A DNA stretch of 64,000 nt from Streptomyces sp. CGMCC 4.7035 (GCF_031583065.1 NZ_CP134053.1:3968001-4032000); one strand, 5' to 3'; shown: positions 36,310-45,096, counted from the first letter of the stretch. Notes: a model not told the origin generated them from the sequence alone. Made by a program: numbers and translations.

Positions 36310-36338
36310 GTCGTCCCCGCACGAGCGGGGGTTGCTCG
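36310..36338 (+). other. Solitary 29-nt CRISPR-repeat-like sequence
   Basis: A 29-base sequence begins GTCGTCCCCGCACG and ends GGGGGTTGCTCG, with the stem CCCCGC-ACGA-GCGGGG at its centre. Length, stem and ends resemble type I-E repeats of Streptomyces. It occurs once; no spacer-repeat unit flanks it and no cas gene is in the window. It directly abuts the stop codon of the gene at 36339, so it may simply be a terminator hairpin. Confidence 0.4.
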
Positions 36339-37325
36339 TCAGCTCAACAGCGATCGAGGCCGCGAGCCCAGGATTGCCTCGGCCTCGTCACCGATCGTGC
36401 GGACCACTTCCGCGGCGGGACGGACGGCATCGACGAAGATCGCCGACTGGCCATAGAGAATCGCGCTCGTGTCAGGGTCGGGCGGGCCCTCAACGGGACT
36501 GACCGCCCTCGGGGGCGCGAATTCCTCTTTGCGGTCCCGCAGCGTCGCCTCACGCTCCGACCACTCATCGGTGAACCGATTGCGGCGGACTCGTTCACCG
36601 ATGGTCGCCGGCCACGGCAGCCCCGACACAATGTCGTAGGCCCGCGTCCATACGGTGTCGCCGCCATCACTCTCGACGATCAGACGCTTGTGGACATCGT
36701 GTACCTCGATGGCTTCGGGCGTGGCGAGAAACGCCGTGCCCAGCCAGGCGCCGTCCGCCCCGGCGGTGAGGACGGCCGCGAGTGTTCGGCCATCGCCGAT
36801 GCCCCCTGCGGCCAGCACCGGAACATCGGGGTAACGCCTCACGATCCCGGCCAGGAACGGCAGGAGTCCCATCGTCCCGGTATGGCCACCGGCCTCGGTA
36901 CCCTGCGCCACGAGGACATCGGCACCCGCGGCGACGGCCGCCCGTGCGTCATCGTAGTTCTGTACCTGGCACATCACCCGGGCTCCCGCGGCCTTGGCGC
37001 GAGCAAGCCACGGCTGCGGGTCGGCGAACGACAGCGCGATGACCTCTGGTCGCTCTTCCAGAGCGGCCTCGAAAAGCGGTTCGGTGAAGGGGAGGAACGG
37101 CGTGATGAAGCCGACTCCGAACGGGAGGTGAGTCGTGGCACGGATGGTCGCGATCTCCGCACGGATCCAGTCAGGCCCTTTCCAGGGATGTGTACCCCCG
37201 AAGGAGCCGAGCCCGCCGGCCGCGGAGACCGCTGCGGCGAGTGTTCCGCCGCTGTGCAGTGCCATCGGGGCCGCCATCACCGGGTAGGTGATACCGAACA
37301 TTTCGGTAAATCTCGTATGCAACAT
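36339..37325 (-). CDS. Nitronate monooxygenase (2-nitropropane dioxygenase family)
   Basis: FMN-dependent TIM-barrel enzyme of 328 aa from ATG 37325. The N-terminus ITYPVMAAPMALHSGGTLAAAVSAAGGLGSFGG, the catalytic region VLVAQGTEAGGHTG (conserved His) and the phosphate-binding loop VLAAGGIGDGRTLAAVLTAGADGAWLGTAFLAT are class landmarks. It oxidises alkyl nitronates, a common detoxification activity; some family members have other flavin-dependent roles. Convergent with tetR (179-bp gap with the CRISPR-like 29-mer). Confidence 0.9.
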   Translation of the reverse strand: MLHTRFTEMFGITYPVMAAPMALHSGGTLAAAVSAAGGLGSFGGTHPWKGPDWIRAEIATIRATTHLPFGVGFITPFLPFTEPLFEAALEERPEVIALSFADPQPWLARAKAAGARVMCQVQNYDDARAAVAAGADVLVAQGTEAGGHTGTMGLLPFLAGIVRRYPDVPVLAAGGIGDGRTLAAVLTAGADGAWLGTAFLATPEAIEVHDVHKRLIVESDGGDTVWTRAYDIVSGLPWPATIGERVRRNRFTDEWSEREATLRDRKEEFAPPRAVSPVEGPPDPDTSAILYGQSAIFVDAVRPAAEVVRTIGDEAEAILGSRPRSLLS

Positions 37326-37626
37326 GGGTAGACGCTAGCGAATACAGCGAGCCCGGCCCGCCAGAAGTACGCCGTCTCGCCCGCGCGAAGCTACTCGATC
37401 GCGCAACACACGGTAGGGGAATGCACGCGCCATTCTCCGCGGACGGTGCGGTGGGCAAGTAAGAGCTGTTCGGGCGTCCAGTTGCTGCTGGCGGGCGGCC
37501 GACTCGGCGGCAGTGACGTGGCCGATCGGGGCCTGGGCGAGCGGTTCCCGGGAGCGGTGCGGGAACGCCTGCCCGAGCAGCCGACCCGCCGCACGAAGGC
37601 ACTCCCCGGTGCGAAATACTCTCCCG

Positions 37627-38115
37627 ATGAGTTCACGCACTTCCCCGATCAGCCAGCCGATCACGATACGGAGGGCCGTCGCGCGGGATGCCAAACGGCT
37701 CACGCGGCTCGTGCGTGGCTCAGGCGCCTACGAGGGTAAGTACGCAGCCGCAGTCGCGGGCTACCGGGTCGGTCCTGATTACATCGAGGCCCACCGCGCC
37801 TTCGTGGCCGTCGGCGGCGACGAGCATGGAGGCCGGGTCCTCGGGTTCTACTCGCTCGTCCTCGCGCCACCGGAGCTCGACCTGCTGTTCGTCGCCGACG
37901 AAGCGCAAGGACGGGGCATTGGACGGCTGCTCGTGGCGCACATGCAGTCCGAGGCCCGTGCCGCCGGGCTCGACCGTCTCAAGGTCGTGTCGCATCTTCC
38001 CGCCGCGGACTTCTACCGCCGCGTGGGTGCGGTGCGGACCGGGACCGCGCTCGCGAACCCGCCCGCCGTGCCGTGGGACCGTCCCGAATTCGAGTTTCGC
38101 ATTCCTTCGGAATGA
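37627..38115 (+). CDS. GNAT-family acetyltransferase
   Basis: 162 aa from ATG 37627. ITIRRAVARDAKRLTRLVRGSG opens the fold; the acetyl-CoA loop is ELDLLFVADEAQGRGIGRLLVAHMQSEARAAGL (Q-G-R-G-I-G), and FYRRVGAVRTG closes it. Unknown acceptor. It ends 34 bp before a hairpin terminator and marks the left edge of the decayed island. Confidence 0.87.
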   Translation: MSSRTSPISQPITIRRAVARDAKRLTRLVRGSGAYEGKYAAAVAGYRVGPDYIEAHRAFVAVGGDEHGGRVLGFYSLVLAPPELDLLFVADEAQGRGIGRLLVAHMQSEARAAGLDRLKVVSHLPAADFYRRVGAVRTGTALANPPAVPWDRPEFEFRIPSE

Positions 38116-38148
38116 CGCGGTGTGCCGGTTGGCAGGGCACCGGCTTCG

Positions 38149-38172
38149 CCTGCATGGTGGCCGGCATGCAGG
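38149..38172. terminator. Hairpin after the acetyltransferase gene
   Basis: CCTGCATG (38149-38156), 8-nt loop, CATGCAGG (38165-38172) forms a perfect 8-bp stem 34 bp after the stop. No U tract follows. Confidence 0.45.
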
Positions 38173-38330
38173 AGCCGCTGGACGCCGCGCGCTCCGTGTG
38201 TGCCGTCGCCTCAATGACCCTTGATCCCAGGGCTCCGTCGTTCTCGCGGTTGGCCCGGAGCCGCGGGTATGGGCTGGATACCCCAAGTCGGCGGTGGTGA
38301 GCGGTTCGTGACGGTCGGCGGATACGCCTG

Positions 38331-38397
38331 CAGGCACGGCTTCCGGTGATCATGGAGTGTCGAGTTCGCTGATCACCACAACGGAAGACCGTGCCTG
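38331..38397. repeat. Long imperfect inverted repeat covering the transposase start
   Basis: CAGGCACGG (38331-38339) pairs with CCGTGCCTG (38389-38397), and further in TGATCA (38347-38352) pairs with TGATCA (38370-38375), with a mostly complementary TTCCG/CGGAA between. The right arm contains the GTG start codon at 38391. It could be an IS end plus a structure that hides the start codon. Confidence 0.55.
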
Positions 38398-38795
38398 CTG
38401 CGCCATCATCACCCATCCCCGTCGGGTTGGGCCAACTCGCGGGACGTGATCGTGCCTGCCCCGACGAACTGCCCGACCTTCTGGCCCGGCTGTCCCGCGT
38501 GCCCGACCCGCGCCGCCGCCGGGGCCGTCGTCACCCGCTGCCGTATGTCCTGACGGTTGCCGCCTGCGCGGTCCTGGCCGGGGCAAAGTCCCTCACCGCG
38601 ATCGCCGAGTGGGCTGCCGATGCCTCTGACCGGCTGCTGTTCTGTTGCGGGGCCGCGCTGTGTGATCCGGACCGGCCGTTCCGGGCGCCCAGCGAGGCGA
38701 CCATGCGCCGGGTACTGCAGCGCATCGACGGCGACGCGTTCGACGCAGCGATCGGCGGCTGGCTCACCGCTCGTGCCGCCGTCTCCCGCGCCGCC
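38391..38795 (+). pseudogene. ISAs1-family transposase, N-terminal fragment
   Basis: GTG 38391 opens a frame with DELPDLLARLSRVPDPRRRRGRRHPLPYVLTVAACAVLAGAKSLTAIAEWAADA and PSEATMRRVLQRIDGDAFDAAIGGWL, the DDE_Tnp_1-associated N-terminal domain of ISAs1 transposases. After about 38790 the similarity stops; the catalytic DDE domain is missing and the following sequence belongs to a methyltransferase gene on the other strand. The element was therefore cut by a deletion or recombination at about 38795. Confidence 0.75.
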
Positions 38796-39530
38796 GCTCG
38801 GGGCCGCCTCCTGGCCCGCCGCCGGCGCACACGGTGGGCACGGGCCGATCGGTCGCACCCCAGCCCAGCGCCTCGGCCATGCTGACCCACCTCGCGCGGC
38901 CCGGCCCGAACAGTGACTCAGGTTCCTCGACGTGGGCGTGCGTGGGCGGCGGGGGCTCGGCCGTCCGAACCCGGGACGCGAGCAGGATCGCCCGCCGCCT
39001 CGTCTGGGGAACGCCGTAGTCAGCCGCGTTGAGAATGCCGGTCCACACGGAGAATCCCCACCGGCGCAGAACGGCCGCTTATTGCCGCCACAGCGGCAGA
39101 ATGTCGGGGACCTCCTCCATGGCAACCCACTCCGGTTCGCCCACTGTGTTCAAGGCATGGAGGTAGCGCATGGGCTCTGCGGTCGGCAGACTGCGCTCGT
39201 CCCGGCAAGCGGCGAGCAGTTTCTCGCGGGTGTCCCGCCCGGTGGCGAGATCCGCGACCGCCTGGTGAACCAGCGGCTGGTCCACCGGGCCGAGGCGCTT
39301 GCCGGCCATCGACCATGCCTGGCAGGGAGGGCTCGCGATGAGCCCGACGGTCTTCCCGATGAATGGCTGGACCGGATACATGGCCACGTCCGTGCGAATG
39401 GTCAACTGCCCAGCCGCAGCACGGTCTTGCAGGCCCATTCGTCCCATTCCAGGCCCACGTCCCGTACGCCGAGGATGGTGAGAGCGTGGCTCCATCCACC
39501 CGGTCCCGAGAACAGGTCCAGGATTATCAA
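38796..39530 (-). pseudogene. DNA (cytosine-5) methyltransferase, multiply broken
   Basis: The gene starts at TTG 39530 (LIILDLFSGPGGWSHAL, motif I), overlapping the upstream fragment's stop. A one-base deletion near 39421 shifts the frame (ACKT then RAAAGQLTIRTDVA). Motif IV is intact as ASPPCQAWSMAGKR and motif VI as VAMEEVPDILPLWRQ, but the next codon is TAA (39079-39081) where Tyr is expected. The same frame then continues as AAVLRRWGFSVWTGILNAADYGVPQTRRRA (motif VIII region). The C-terminus ends at CAGGGPGGGPE, where the ISAs1 fragment begins. Three independent lesions make it a dead gene. The target-recognition region is too damaged to assign a site. Confidence 0.78.
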
Positions 39531-39755
39531 GCGGCCAGCCCGAAGTCGTCCTGCCCCGGCTCGACTTCACCGCCGCAGGCCCACGGGGAACAGCCGTCGA
39601 TGACGCGCTGCTCCAGGTCTTCCAGGTCCGATTGGGTGTCGGTGAGTTGCTGCTGCATCGTCGCCACCACGTCCTGCCATTCCTCTGGGGAGTTGTTGCG
39701 GACGTGGCGCCATTGGGCGTTTCCGTGGAACGGACAAGTTATTGAGAACCGAGAC
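39527..39755 (-). pseudogene. C-terminal remnant of a PAPS-reductase-like protein
   Basis: The frame reads CPFHGNAQWRHVRNNSPEEWQDVV, then a diverged stretch (TMQQQLTDTQSDLEDLEQRV), then DGCSPWACGGEVEPG to TGA at 39527. CPFHG-x-x-x-W-R-x-x-R and CSPWAC resemble the C-terminus of phosphoadenosine-phosphosulfate-reductase-like proteins found beside cytosine methyltransferases in actinobacterial islands. Its stop overlaps the methyltransferase TTG start (TTGA), so the pair was once coupled. The N-terminal part is gone. The family name is tentative. Confidence 0.5.
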
Positions 39756-40097
39756 AGGGGTGTGACCTTTCTATGCCGGTACTGGCAGGGCATCGGCTGC
39801 GGTGACGGCTGGTAGGCCGTGCGGGTAACGGGAGTGGTTGTAGCTGTCAGTGACGGGGTGTGGAAGGCTGCGGTGGTGGCAGAGCACTGGATCGCGGTTG
39901 TTGGCAGCAGCCCCGGCGTGCGGAAGACGACGCTCTGCGGTAACCGCCGTCGACGCTCAGGCTGTATCGAGCTGACGAGTTCTCCAGAGATGGTCTGGGA
40001 ATCCTGTCTCAGCTGAGAACCTGGGGGGCGTCGTCCCTCGTCGTCAGTGAGGGAAGTGACGGTGACGGTGCACACGACATGAGACAGGGGCGGATGG
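39756..40097. other. 342-bp gap with repeated GAGACAGG motifs
   Basis: No gene is seen. GAGACAGGGG occurs at 39752-39761 and 40081-40090, and its reverse complement CCTGTCTC at 40003-40010 within the palindrome TCTCAGCTGAGA. These framing motifs may be element ends or regulator sites. Confidence 0.35.
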
Positions 40098-40835
40098 ATG
40101 GATGCGGGGGACTTCATCTCCGCTGCCGGCGCGCTTGTTGCTGCTGCCGCAGCGGCGGTGGGCTGGTGGCAAGCACATAGCGCAAGACGCGCCGTCGAAA
40201 CTGCCGAGGCACAGGTCAACGTGATGCGCGACCAGCTCGCTTTGGAGCGTTCCCTGCGAGACGACAGCCTCAAGCCCCGCTTTGAAATCACGCATGCCGC
40301 GGCCATGCAGTTCCCCGGCAACCCAGGTCGACTGTCAGTTGAGATTGCACAGACCGCCGGAGTGCCACTTGACGACGTGAAGGTGGAACTGTACGCGGGC
40401 AGCAGGCAGATCGCGCCTGATGAGGCGAACGACACCGTCTACTCCGCGCCTGGCAGCAAGATCATCGTCCGTGCTCACCTCGATGCCGGGATCGCGCAGA
40501 CTCCCGCCATCCGCATCGAACTATCCGGAAAGGAAGCGCGAGGCACCCGGCAGTGGTCTGAAAGGATCGTTGCCCATCCGGCCGTCACGGTCAACAGACT
40601 GCTCCCAGGCGCTACAACCCCGTCGGGCCTGCCGCACCGGGTGCCCAGGGCCGATCTGGTCCACGGGAACAACGCATCGACCCCACAGGGGGGTCCGCAG
40701 GTCTCTCGCGCTCCCGATGACGTCCGGGGCAGGCTGAGCAACCTACGCCGCGGCATCCAGCAGGGGCGCAAGGCAGGCATTGAGAAGAAGGGCCAGAGCT
40801 CCGGTCCCGACCGCACCCACAACCAGGAGCGTTAG
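40098..40835 (+). CDS. Hypothetical protein with one N-terminal membrane helix
   Basis: 245 aa from ATG 40098. Residues 5-24 (DFISAAGALVAAAAAAVGWWQ) are a membrane segment, followed by a short helical linker (HSARRAVETAEAQVNVMRDQLALERSLRDD) that could form a coiled coil and then a globular part with PRFEITHAAAMQF and KIIVRAHLDAGIAQ. This layout is common among Streptomyces proteins of unknown function. The C-terminal 60 residues are basic and low in structure. The gene lies between degraded island genes and itself looks intact. Confidence 0.65.
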   Translation: MDAGDFISAAGALVAAAAAAVGWWQAHSARRAVETAEAQVNVMRDQLALERSLRDDSLKPRFEITHAAAMQFPGNPGRLSVEIAQTAGVPLDDVKVELYAGSRQIAPDEANDTVYSAPGSKIIVRAHLDAGIAQTPAIRIELSGKEARGTRQWSERIVAHPAVTVNRLLPGATTPSGLPHRVPRADLVHGNNASTPQGGPQVSRAPDDVRGRLSNLRRGIQQGRKAGIEKKGQSSGPDRTHNQER

Positions 40836-40974
40836 TGTGGGCCACCGGCGAGCTAGTTGACGCTCTGCGACAGTGGGAAACTGCCCCACGGGATCGGGGC
40901 CATGACTGCAGGCTAGACCTGTCCGATTCCACATAAGGCACCCGAGGCAGCTCGATTTAGGTGGGTTGCGTCCT

Positions 40975-41123
40975 GTGGAGTGGTGTACGGGCTCCCACCT
41001 GATCCGGGCGTTTGCCCTGGCCCGGAAGGGCTTCTGCGCGACCCCGGCGGACACCTCGACGAGTCGGCCGTCGGGGTCGAAGAACCGGACGCGTGTATCT
41101 CCATTACGGGGTGCAGTGAACAA
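40975..41123 (-). pseudogene. Fragment of a VOC/glyoxalase-family gene
   Basis: The frame reads APRNGDTRVRFFDPDGRLVEVSAG, which matches the end of a vicinal-oxygen-chelate domain (TRFFDPDGHxVEV). No upstream part of the domain is present before the oxidase stop at 41190. It is a 3' remnant left by deletion. Confidence 0.5.
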
Positions 41124-41189
41124 AGGGGGATGGTCGCCCGCAGCGGGTGCCGCGGGGCTCTGGGTCGGTGAGATCGATCAGGTCGGCGG

Positions 41190-42484
41190 TCAGACCGACG
41201 GCCGGGGGCGCAGGACGCCGTCGGGGTCGTAGCGCTTCCACAGGTCGGTGACGCGGGTGCCGGTGGAGCGAACGTGGCCTCGTCGGGGGCGCTCTCGAAG
41301 TTCACATAGGCGCCGTCGGTGTGCCGGGCGAGCGGGGTCGAGGCAGCGGCCAGCGTGGCACGGTCGTCCGGCGGGAACGCCGAGGCGATGACGAGTGTGT
41401 TCTGGTGGCGGTGGGCGAACGCCGTGGCCGAGGGAGCCGGGTCGTGGGTCGCGCCGCCGAGCGAGCGCAGCTGGATCAGGACCGGGTCGGGGGCGGCCGA
41501 CGCGGTGACCAGGGCGCGGGCGGCGTCCGGGGTCATGCCGGTGAGCAGTCCGTTGGTGGTGCTGGCCGGCATCTGCCCGGTGTTCGTGTGCTGATGGTGC
41601 GGTGGAACCAGCTCGGTGTAGGGGACGATGTGGGCCTGCTGGGCCGTCACGTCACCGATACCGAGCAGCGGTCCGACGGCATCACGGATGACGGACGCAC
41701 GGTCCGAGGACACGACCGCGGTGACGAACGCGGCGGTGGTGGTGCCCTGCGAGGCCAGCATCACCGCCGTCGACAGCTCGCGCGGCGCCCGCTCCATGAC
41801 CTCGGCCCAGCGCCGCAGCGTCTCCCCGGCGGGGTCCACCGCCGCGACCAGCTGCGCGTAGCCGACACCACGAACCTCCATGGCCTCGATCTCGAAGGCC
41901 ACCGCGATCCCGGCGCCCGCGCCGGCCCCGCGCATCACCCACAACAGGTCGGGCTCGGTCTCGGCATCGGCGCGCACGAACGTTCCGTCGGGCAGGACGA
42001 CCTCCACGGCACGGATGTGGTCGACGGTGAGCCCGTACCGTCGTACCAGCCAGCCGACGCCGCCCCCGGTGGCGATGCCGCCGACACCGACGTTGCCGTG
42101 GTCACCCGAGCTGATGGCGAGCCCGTGCGGAGCGAGCGTCTGGGCGACCTGGGCCCAGCGGGCACCCGCCTCGACACGGACCAGACGGGAGCCTCGGTCG
42201 AGGACGTCCACCTTGTGCAGCGCGCTCAGGTCGATGACGAGGCCGCCTTCGTTGGTGCCGCTGCCGGACAGCCCGTGGCCGCCGCTGCGGACCGCGACCC
42301 GAAGTCCCGTCTCCCGTGCGAGCCGCAGCGCCGCCGCGACGTCGCCCGCGGATTCGGGCAGCACGACGGCGGCCGGGCGGCCCACGGTGGTGTAGGTGGA
42401 CCGGAGCATCCGGTAGCGCCGGTCGTCGGGCGTGACCGTCTTCCCGGCCAGCTCGGCCGGCAGTGTGCCGAGGGCGCCGTTCAT
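41190..42484 (-). pseudogene. Berberine-bridge-type FAD-linked oxidase, frameshifted near the 3' end
   Basis: ATG 42484 begins MNGALGTLPAELAGKTV. The FAD domain is normal: VGRPAAVVLPESAGDVAAAL, RSGGHGLSGSGT (His that attaches FAD in this family), GDHGNVGVGGIATGGGVGWLVRRYGLT. Close to the end, FESAPDEATFA is followed by a frameshift with loss of a few codons near 41265; the other frame supplies GTRVTDLWKRYDPDGVLRPRPSV and the stop at 41190. The remaining frame without the shift would run on into a nonsense tail. The ATGA overlap with the luciferase-like gene shows the two were coupled. It may retain activity if the short BBE tail is dispensable, or the shift may be a sequencing error. Confidence 0.75.
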
Positions 42485-43380
42485 CGTCCGCTCCTGACGG
42501 CGTCGACGCGCTCGCGCACGGCGGGCACGATCTCGTCGGCGAAGAGCGCGAGCTGCCGCTCCGGATCGGTGGCGGGCCAGAAGACAAAGGTGTCGAAGCC
42601 GAGTTCCACGGTCCACTCGGTGAGGGTGTCCACCCAGCGCCGTACATCGCCGACCAGCCCGGTTCCCTCCCGCTGCTCGCCGATCACACCGATCACGTTG
42701 TAGACCCGCCGCAGCGTCCCCGGGTCGCGACCCGCGCCGGCGGCCGCCTCGTCGATGATCCGCTGCCGGGACGGGACCTCCTGTGGCGGGACATAGATGT
42801 TGAGCGGAGAGATCCAGCCGTCGGCCCCCCGGCCGGTGAGCGCGAGCATCCTGGGCTTCTGGGCGCCGAGCCAGAGCTCGACGGGCTTCGGGGGCACCGG
42901 TCCGGCGCGGTAGCCGTCGACGGAGTGGTACGGGCTGTGCAGTTGTACGGCGCCGTCGGACAGGGCCGTGCGCAGCAGACCCAGGGACTCCTCGGTGTAC
43001 GCCACCATGTCCTGGCCGCGTCGCGCCGGTCCGCCCATCGAGGCGATGGCGTCGGGGATGCCGCCCCCGCCGACACCGAGCTGGATCCGTCCGTCGGTGA
43101 GCACGCTCAGCGACGCGGCAGCCTTGGCGAGCATCACCGGCGGCCGCAGCTGCAGGTCGGCGACGTCGGTGAGGAAGGAGATCCGGTGCGTGAGCGCGGA
43201 CAGGTGCGTGATCAGGGTCCAGGCGTCGAGGTGACCGGGCTGATAGGGGTGGTCCTGGACGGCGAGGTAGTCGAGGCCCGAGTCTTCTGCTCTCCGGGCG
43301 AGGAGCCGGGTCTGCGGCCATACCCCGGCAGAAGGTTCAAGGCTCACTCCGAAGGAGAGTGGGCGTTGGTAGTCGGTCAT
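42481..43380 (-). CDS. Luciferase-like monooxygenase (LLM class flavin/F420-dependent oxidoreductase)
   Basis: 299 aa from ATG 43380. The TIM-barrel landmarks include LLARRAEDSGLDYLAVQDHPYQ, ISFLTDVADLQLRPPVMLAKAAASLSVLTDGRIQLGVGGGG, AYTEESLGLLRTAL and PKPVELWLGAQKPRMLALTGRGADGW. FMNH2 or F420 would be the cofactor; the family covers monooxygenases and dehydrogenases. Its stop overlaps the oxidase start (ATGA), and it is divergent from an HxlR regulator with 64 bp between. A degraded paralogue lies at 48650-48890. Confidence 0.88.
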   Translation of the reverse strand: MTDYQRPLSFGVSLEPSAGVWPQTRLLARRAEDSGLDYLAVQDHPYQPGHLDAWTLITHLSALTHRISFLTDVADLQLRPPVMLAKAAASLSVLTDGRIQLGVGGGGIPDAIASMGGPARRGQDMVAYTEESLGLLRTALSDGAVQLHSPYHSVDGYRAGPVPPKPVELWLGAQKPRMLALTGRGADGWISPLNIYVPPQEVPSRQRIIDEAAAGAGRDPGTLRRVYNVIGVIGEQREGTGLVGDVRRWVDTLTEWTVELGFDTFVFWPATDPERQLALFADEIVPAVRERVDAVRSGR

Positions 43381-43444
43381 GCGTCTACAGTGCGCCGGAC
43401 CGCTCCCACGCCAAAACGATGGGTAAGGTGCTAATCTTTTGTAA

Positions 43445-43795
43445 GTGGAAACCATTCATGACGACAGCTGCCCGAGCTTCGAGGGCACCCTCGAAATGAT
43501 CGGCCGCCGCTGGACGGGTTCGGTACTGCAGGCCGCGGCCCAGGGCGCCCGGCGCTTCGGCGAGTACCGGGCGATGATCGACGGCATCTCCGACCGCCTG
43601 CTCTCCCAGCGCCTGAAGGAACTCGAGGCGGCGGGCCTCATCGAGCGCACCGTCATCCCCACCACTCCGGTACAGGTCCGCTATCGGCTGGCCCCGGACG
43701 GCCAGGCGCTGGTGGACGCCCTGCTGCCGCTCGCGCAGTGGAGCTTGCGACGAGGCTTCGGCACCAGGGGCTCCGGCAGGGTTCCGGCGGCCTGA
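43445..43795 (+). CDS. HxlR-family transcriptional regulator
   Basis: 116 aa from GTG 43445. CPSFEGTLEMIGRRWTGSVLQAAAQGARRFGEYRAMIDGISDRLLSQRLKELEAAGLIERTV is a complete HxlR winged helix with the N-terminal Cys used as a redox or electrophile sensor in some members. It is divergent from the luciferase-like/oxidase pair and probably controls it. The 64-bp gap contains an AT-rich stretch (TGCTAATCTTTTGTAAG) that may be the promoter/operator. Confidence 0.88.
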   Translation: METIHDDSCPSFEGTLEMIGRRWTGSVLQAAAQGARRFGEYRAMIDGISDRLLSQRLKELEAAGLIERTVIPTTPVQVRYRLAPDGQALVDALLPLAQWSLRRGFGTRGSGRVPAA

Positions 43796-43941
43796 CCTGT
43801 CGTCGGCCGGCGCGGTCAGCCCGCCCGTCCGGCCGGACCAAGGGGCGCTCTCGGGGGCGGACAAGCTCAGCGACGAGCCTGGCTGTCCGCGTCTTCGCAG
43901 GCCAGGGCCGGTACTGGTTGCGTCGGCCCGTCCGGCGCGGT

Positions 43942-45096
43942 TCAGGGGTTGCGTGCCATGAGGTGGTGGTCCACGGCGGCGACCCCGGCCAGCACGCCTG
44001 TGACCGCGGTCATGCCGGCCCACCCGGCGAAACCCGCCAAGGTCCCCAGCGGCACCGCGCCGGTCGCCCCGACCAGGCGGTCGACGATCCGTCCGCTTCC
44101 CAGCAGTGCACGGTAGATCGCGTGCCCGACGAGGAAGACCGCGGTACCCGACCCCAGCCACCACCGGTTCGCATGTCCGTCGAAGTGGTGGATGGCGTCG
44201 GTGATGCCGGCTGCGACGAGGATGATGCCGACGATCATCACCAGGTGCCCGCCCGTGAACGCGTAGTAGGCCAGCATCTGCCTCCGGTGCTCGGGTGCCT
44301 TCTCGAATTCGGACTCGGCCTTGGTCTCGTCACCGTCGAAGTACACCCACCACACACCCGAAGCCACCGAGATGCCCAGTGCCACCCCCAGCGCCAGGGA
44401 GGTGCCCACCGGGTGGCTCTGCGGGCTCTGGGCGCCGATACCGACGGCGACCACTGATTCGCCCAGCACCACGAGCAGGAGGAGGGCATGGCGTTCCACG
44501 AAGTGGTGCGGCTCGATGACGAACCCCCGGATGCGCCCCAGGAACGGCGAGAGGTAGAGGACGACCACTGCCGCCGCCCACGCGATCCAGCCGCTCGTCT
44601 CGGGCAGGTGCGGCGCGAGGAGGACGAGAACGCCGGCCACGGCGTTGAACGGCGCGTTCCTGATGATGGCCTGCCGGGCGGAGGGGACGCTGGTCGTGAC
44701 GTACACCAGGCAGTGGATGGCGACCACGGCCAGGTACGCCAGGGCGAATGCCCAGCCCTCGGGTTCGAAGGCGTACGGAACATCCAGGCCCATGATGAAG
44801 AAGGCCATCATCGCGAGCGTCAGAAGGAGGCGTACGGGCACCGCGTCGGGCCGCACGGCGTTGGTGAGCCAGCCGAACCCGCTGAACATCCACCACGCGA
44901 CAACCAGGGGGAAGAGTCCCTTGAGGAGGCCCTCCCAGCCGGGATGCGTCTCCACCGCGTGCGTCACCTGGGTGACCATGAAGACGAACACGAGATCGAA
45001 GAAGAGCTCCGGTTCCGTGACGCGACCGCTGGCACTCTCGGCAGCCCACAGGCGTCGACGTGCGCGGAAAGCGGTGGTCCGTTCCGTGGCTCTCAT
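43942..45096 (-). CDS. ltrA: Low temperature requirement A (LtrA) family membrane protein
   Basis: 384 aa from ATG 45096. The conserved start VTEPELFFDLVFVFMVTQVTHAV is the LtrA signature, followed by about ten membrane helices and the conserved EPHHFVERHALLLLVVLGESVVAVG. LtrA was named for growth of Listeria at low temperature; the biochemical role is unknown. Transcribed in the same direction as the following tetR gene's island neighbours, with 131 bp to that gene. It appears intact. Confidence 0.9.
   Translation of the reverse strand: MRATERTTAFRARRRLWAAESASGRVTEPELFFDLVFVFMVTQVTHAVETHPGWEGLLKGLFPLVVAWWMFSGFGWLTNAVRPDAVPVRLLLTLAMMAFFIMGLDVPYAFEPEGWAFALAYLAVVAIHCLVYVTTSVPSARQAIIRNAPFNAVAGVLVLLAPHLPETSGWIAWAAAVVVLYLSPFLGRIRGFVIEPHHFVERHALLLLVVLGESVVAVGIGAQSPQSHPVGTSLALGVALGISVASGVWWVYFDGDETKAESEFEKAPEHRRQMLAYYAFTGGHLVMIVGIILVAAGITDAIHHFDGHANRWWLGSGTAVFLVGHAIYRALLGSGRIVDRLVGATGAVPLGTLAGFAGWAGMTAVTGVLAGVAAVDHHLMARNP

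Noticed and set aside
36240..36345. A CRISPR array
   Set aside because: Only one repeat-like unit is present; no second copy, spacer spacing or cas gene was found, so it is listed only as a repeat-like sequence.
38331..41123. A prophage or integrative plasmid
   Set aside because: A methyltransferase and PAPS-reductase-like remnant could come from one, but no integrase, excisionase, structural gene or att-flanking tRNA was found.
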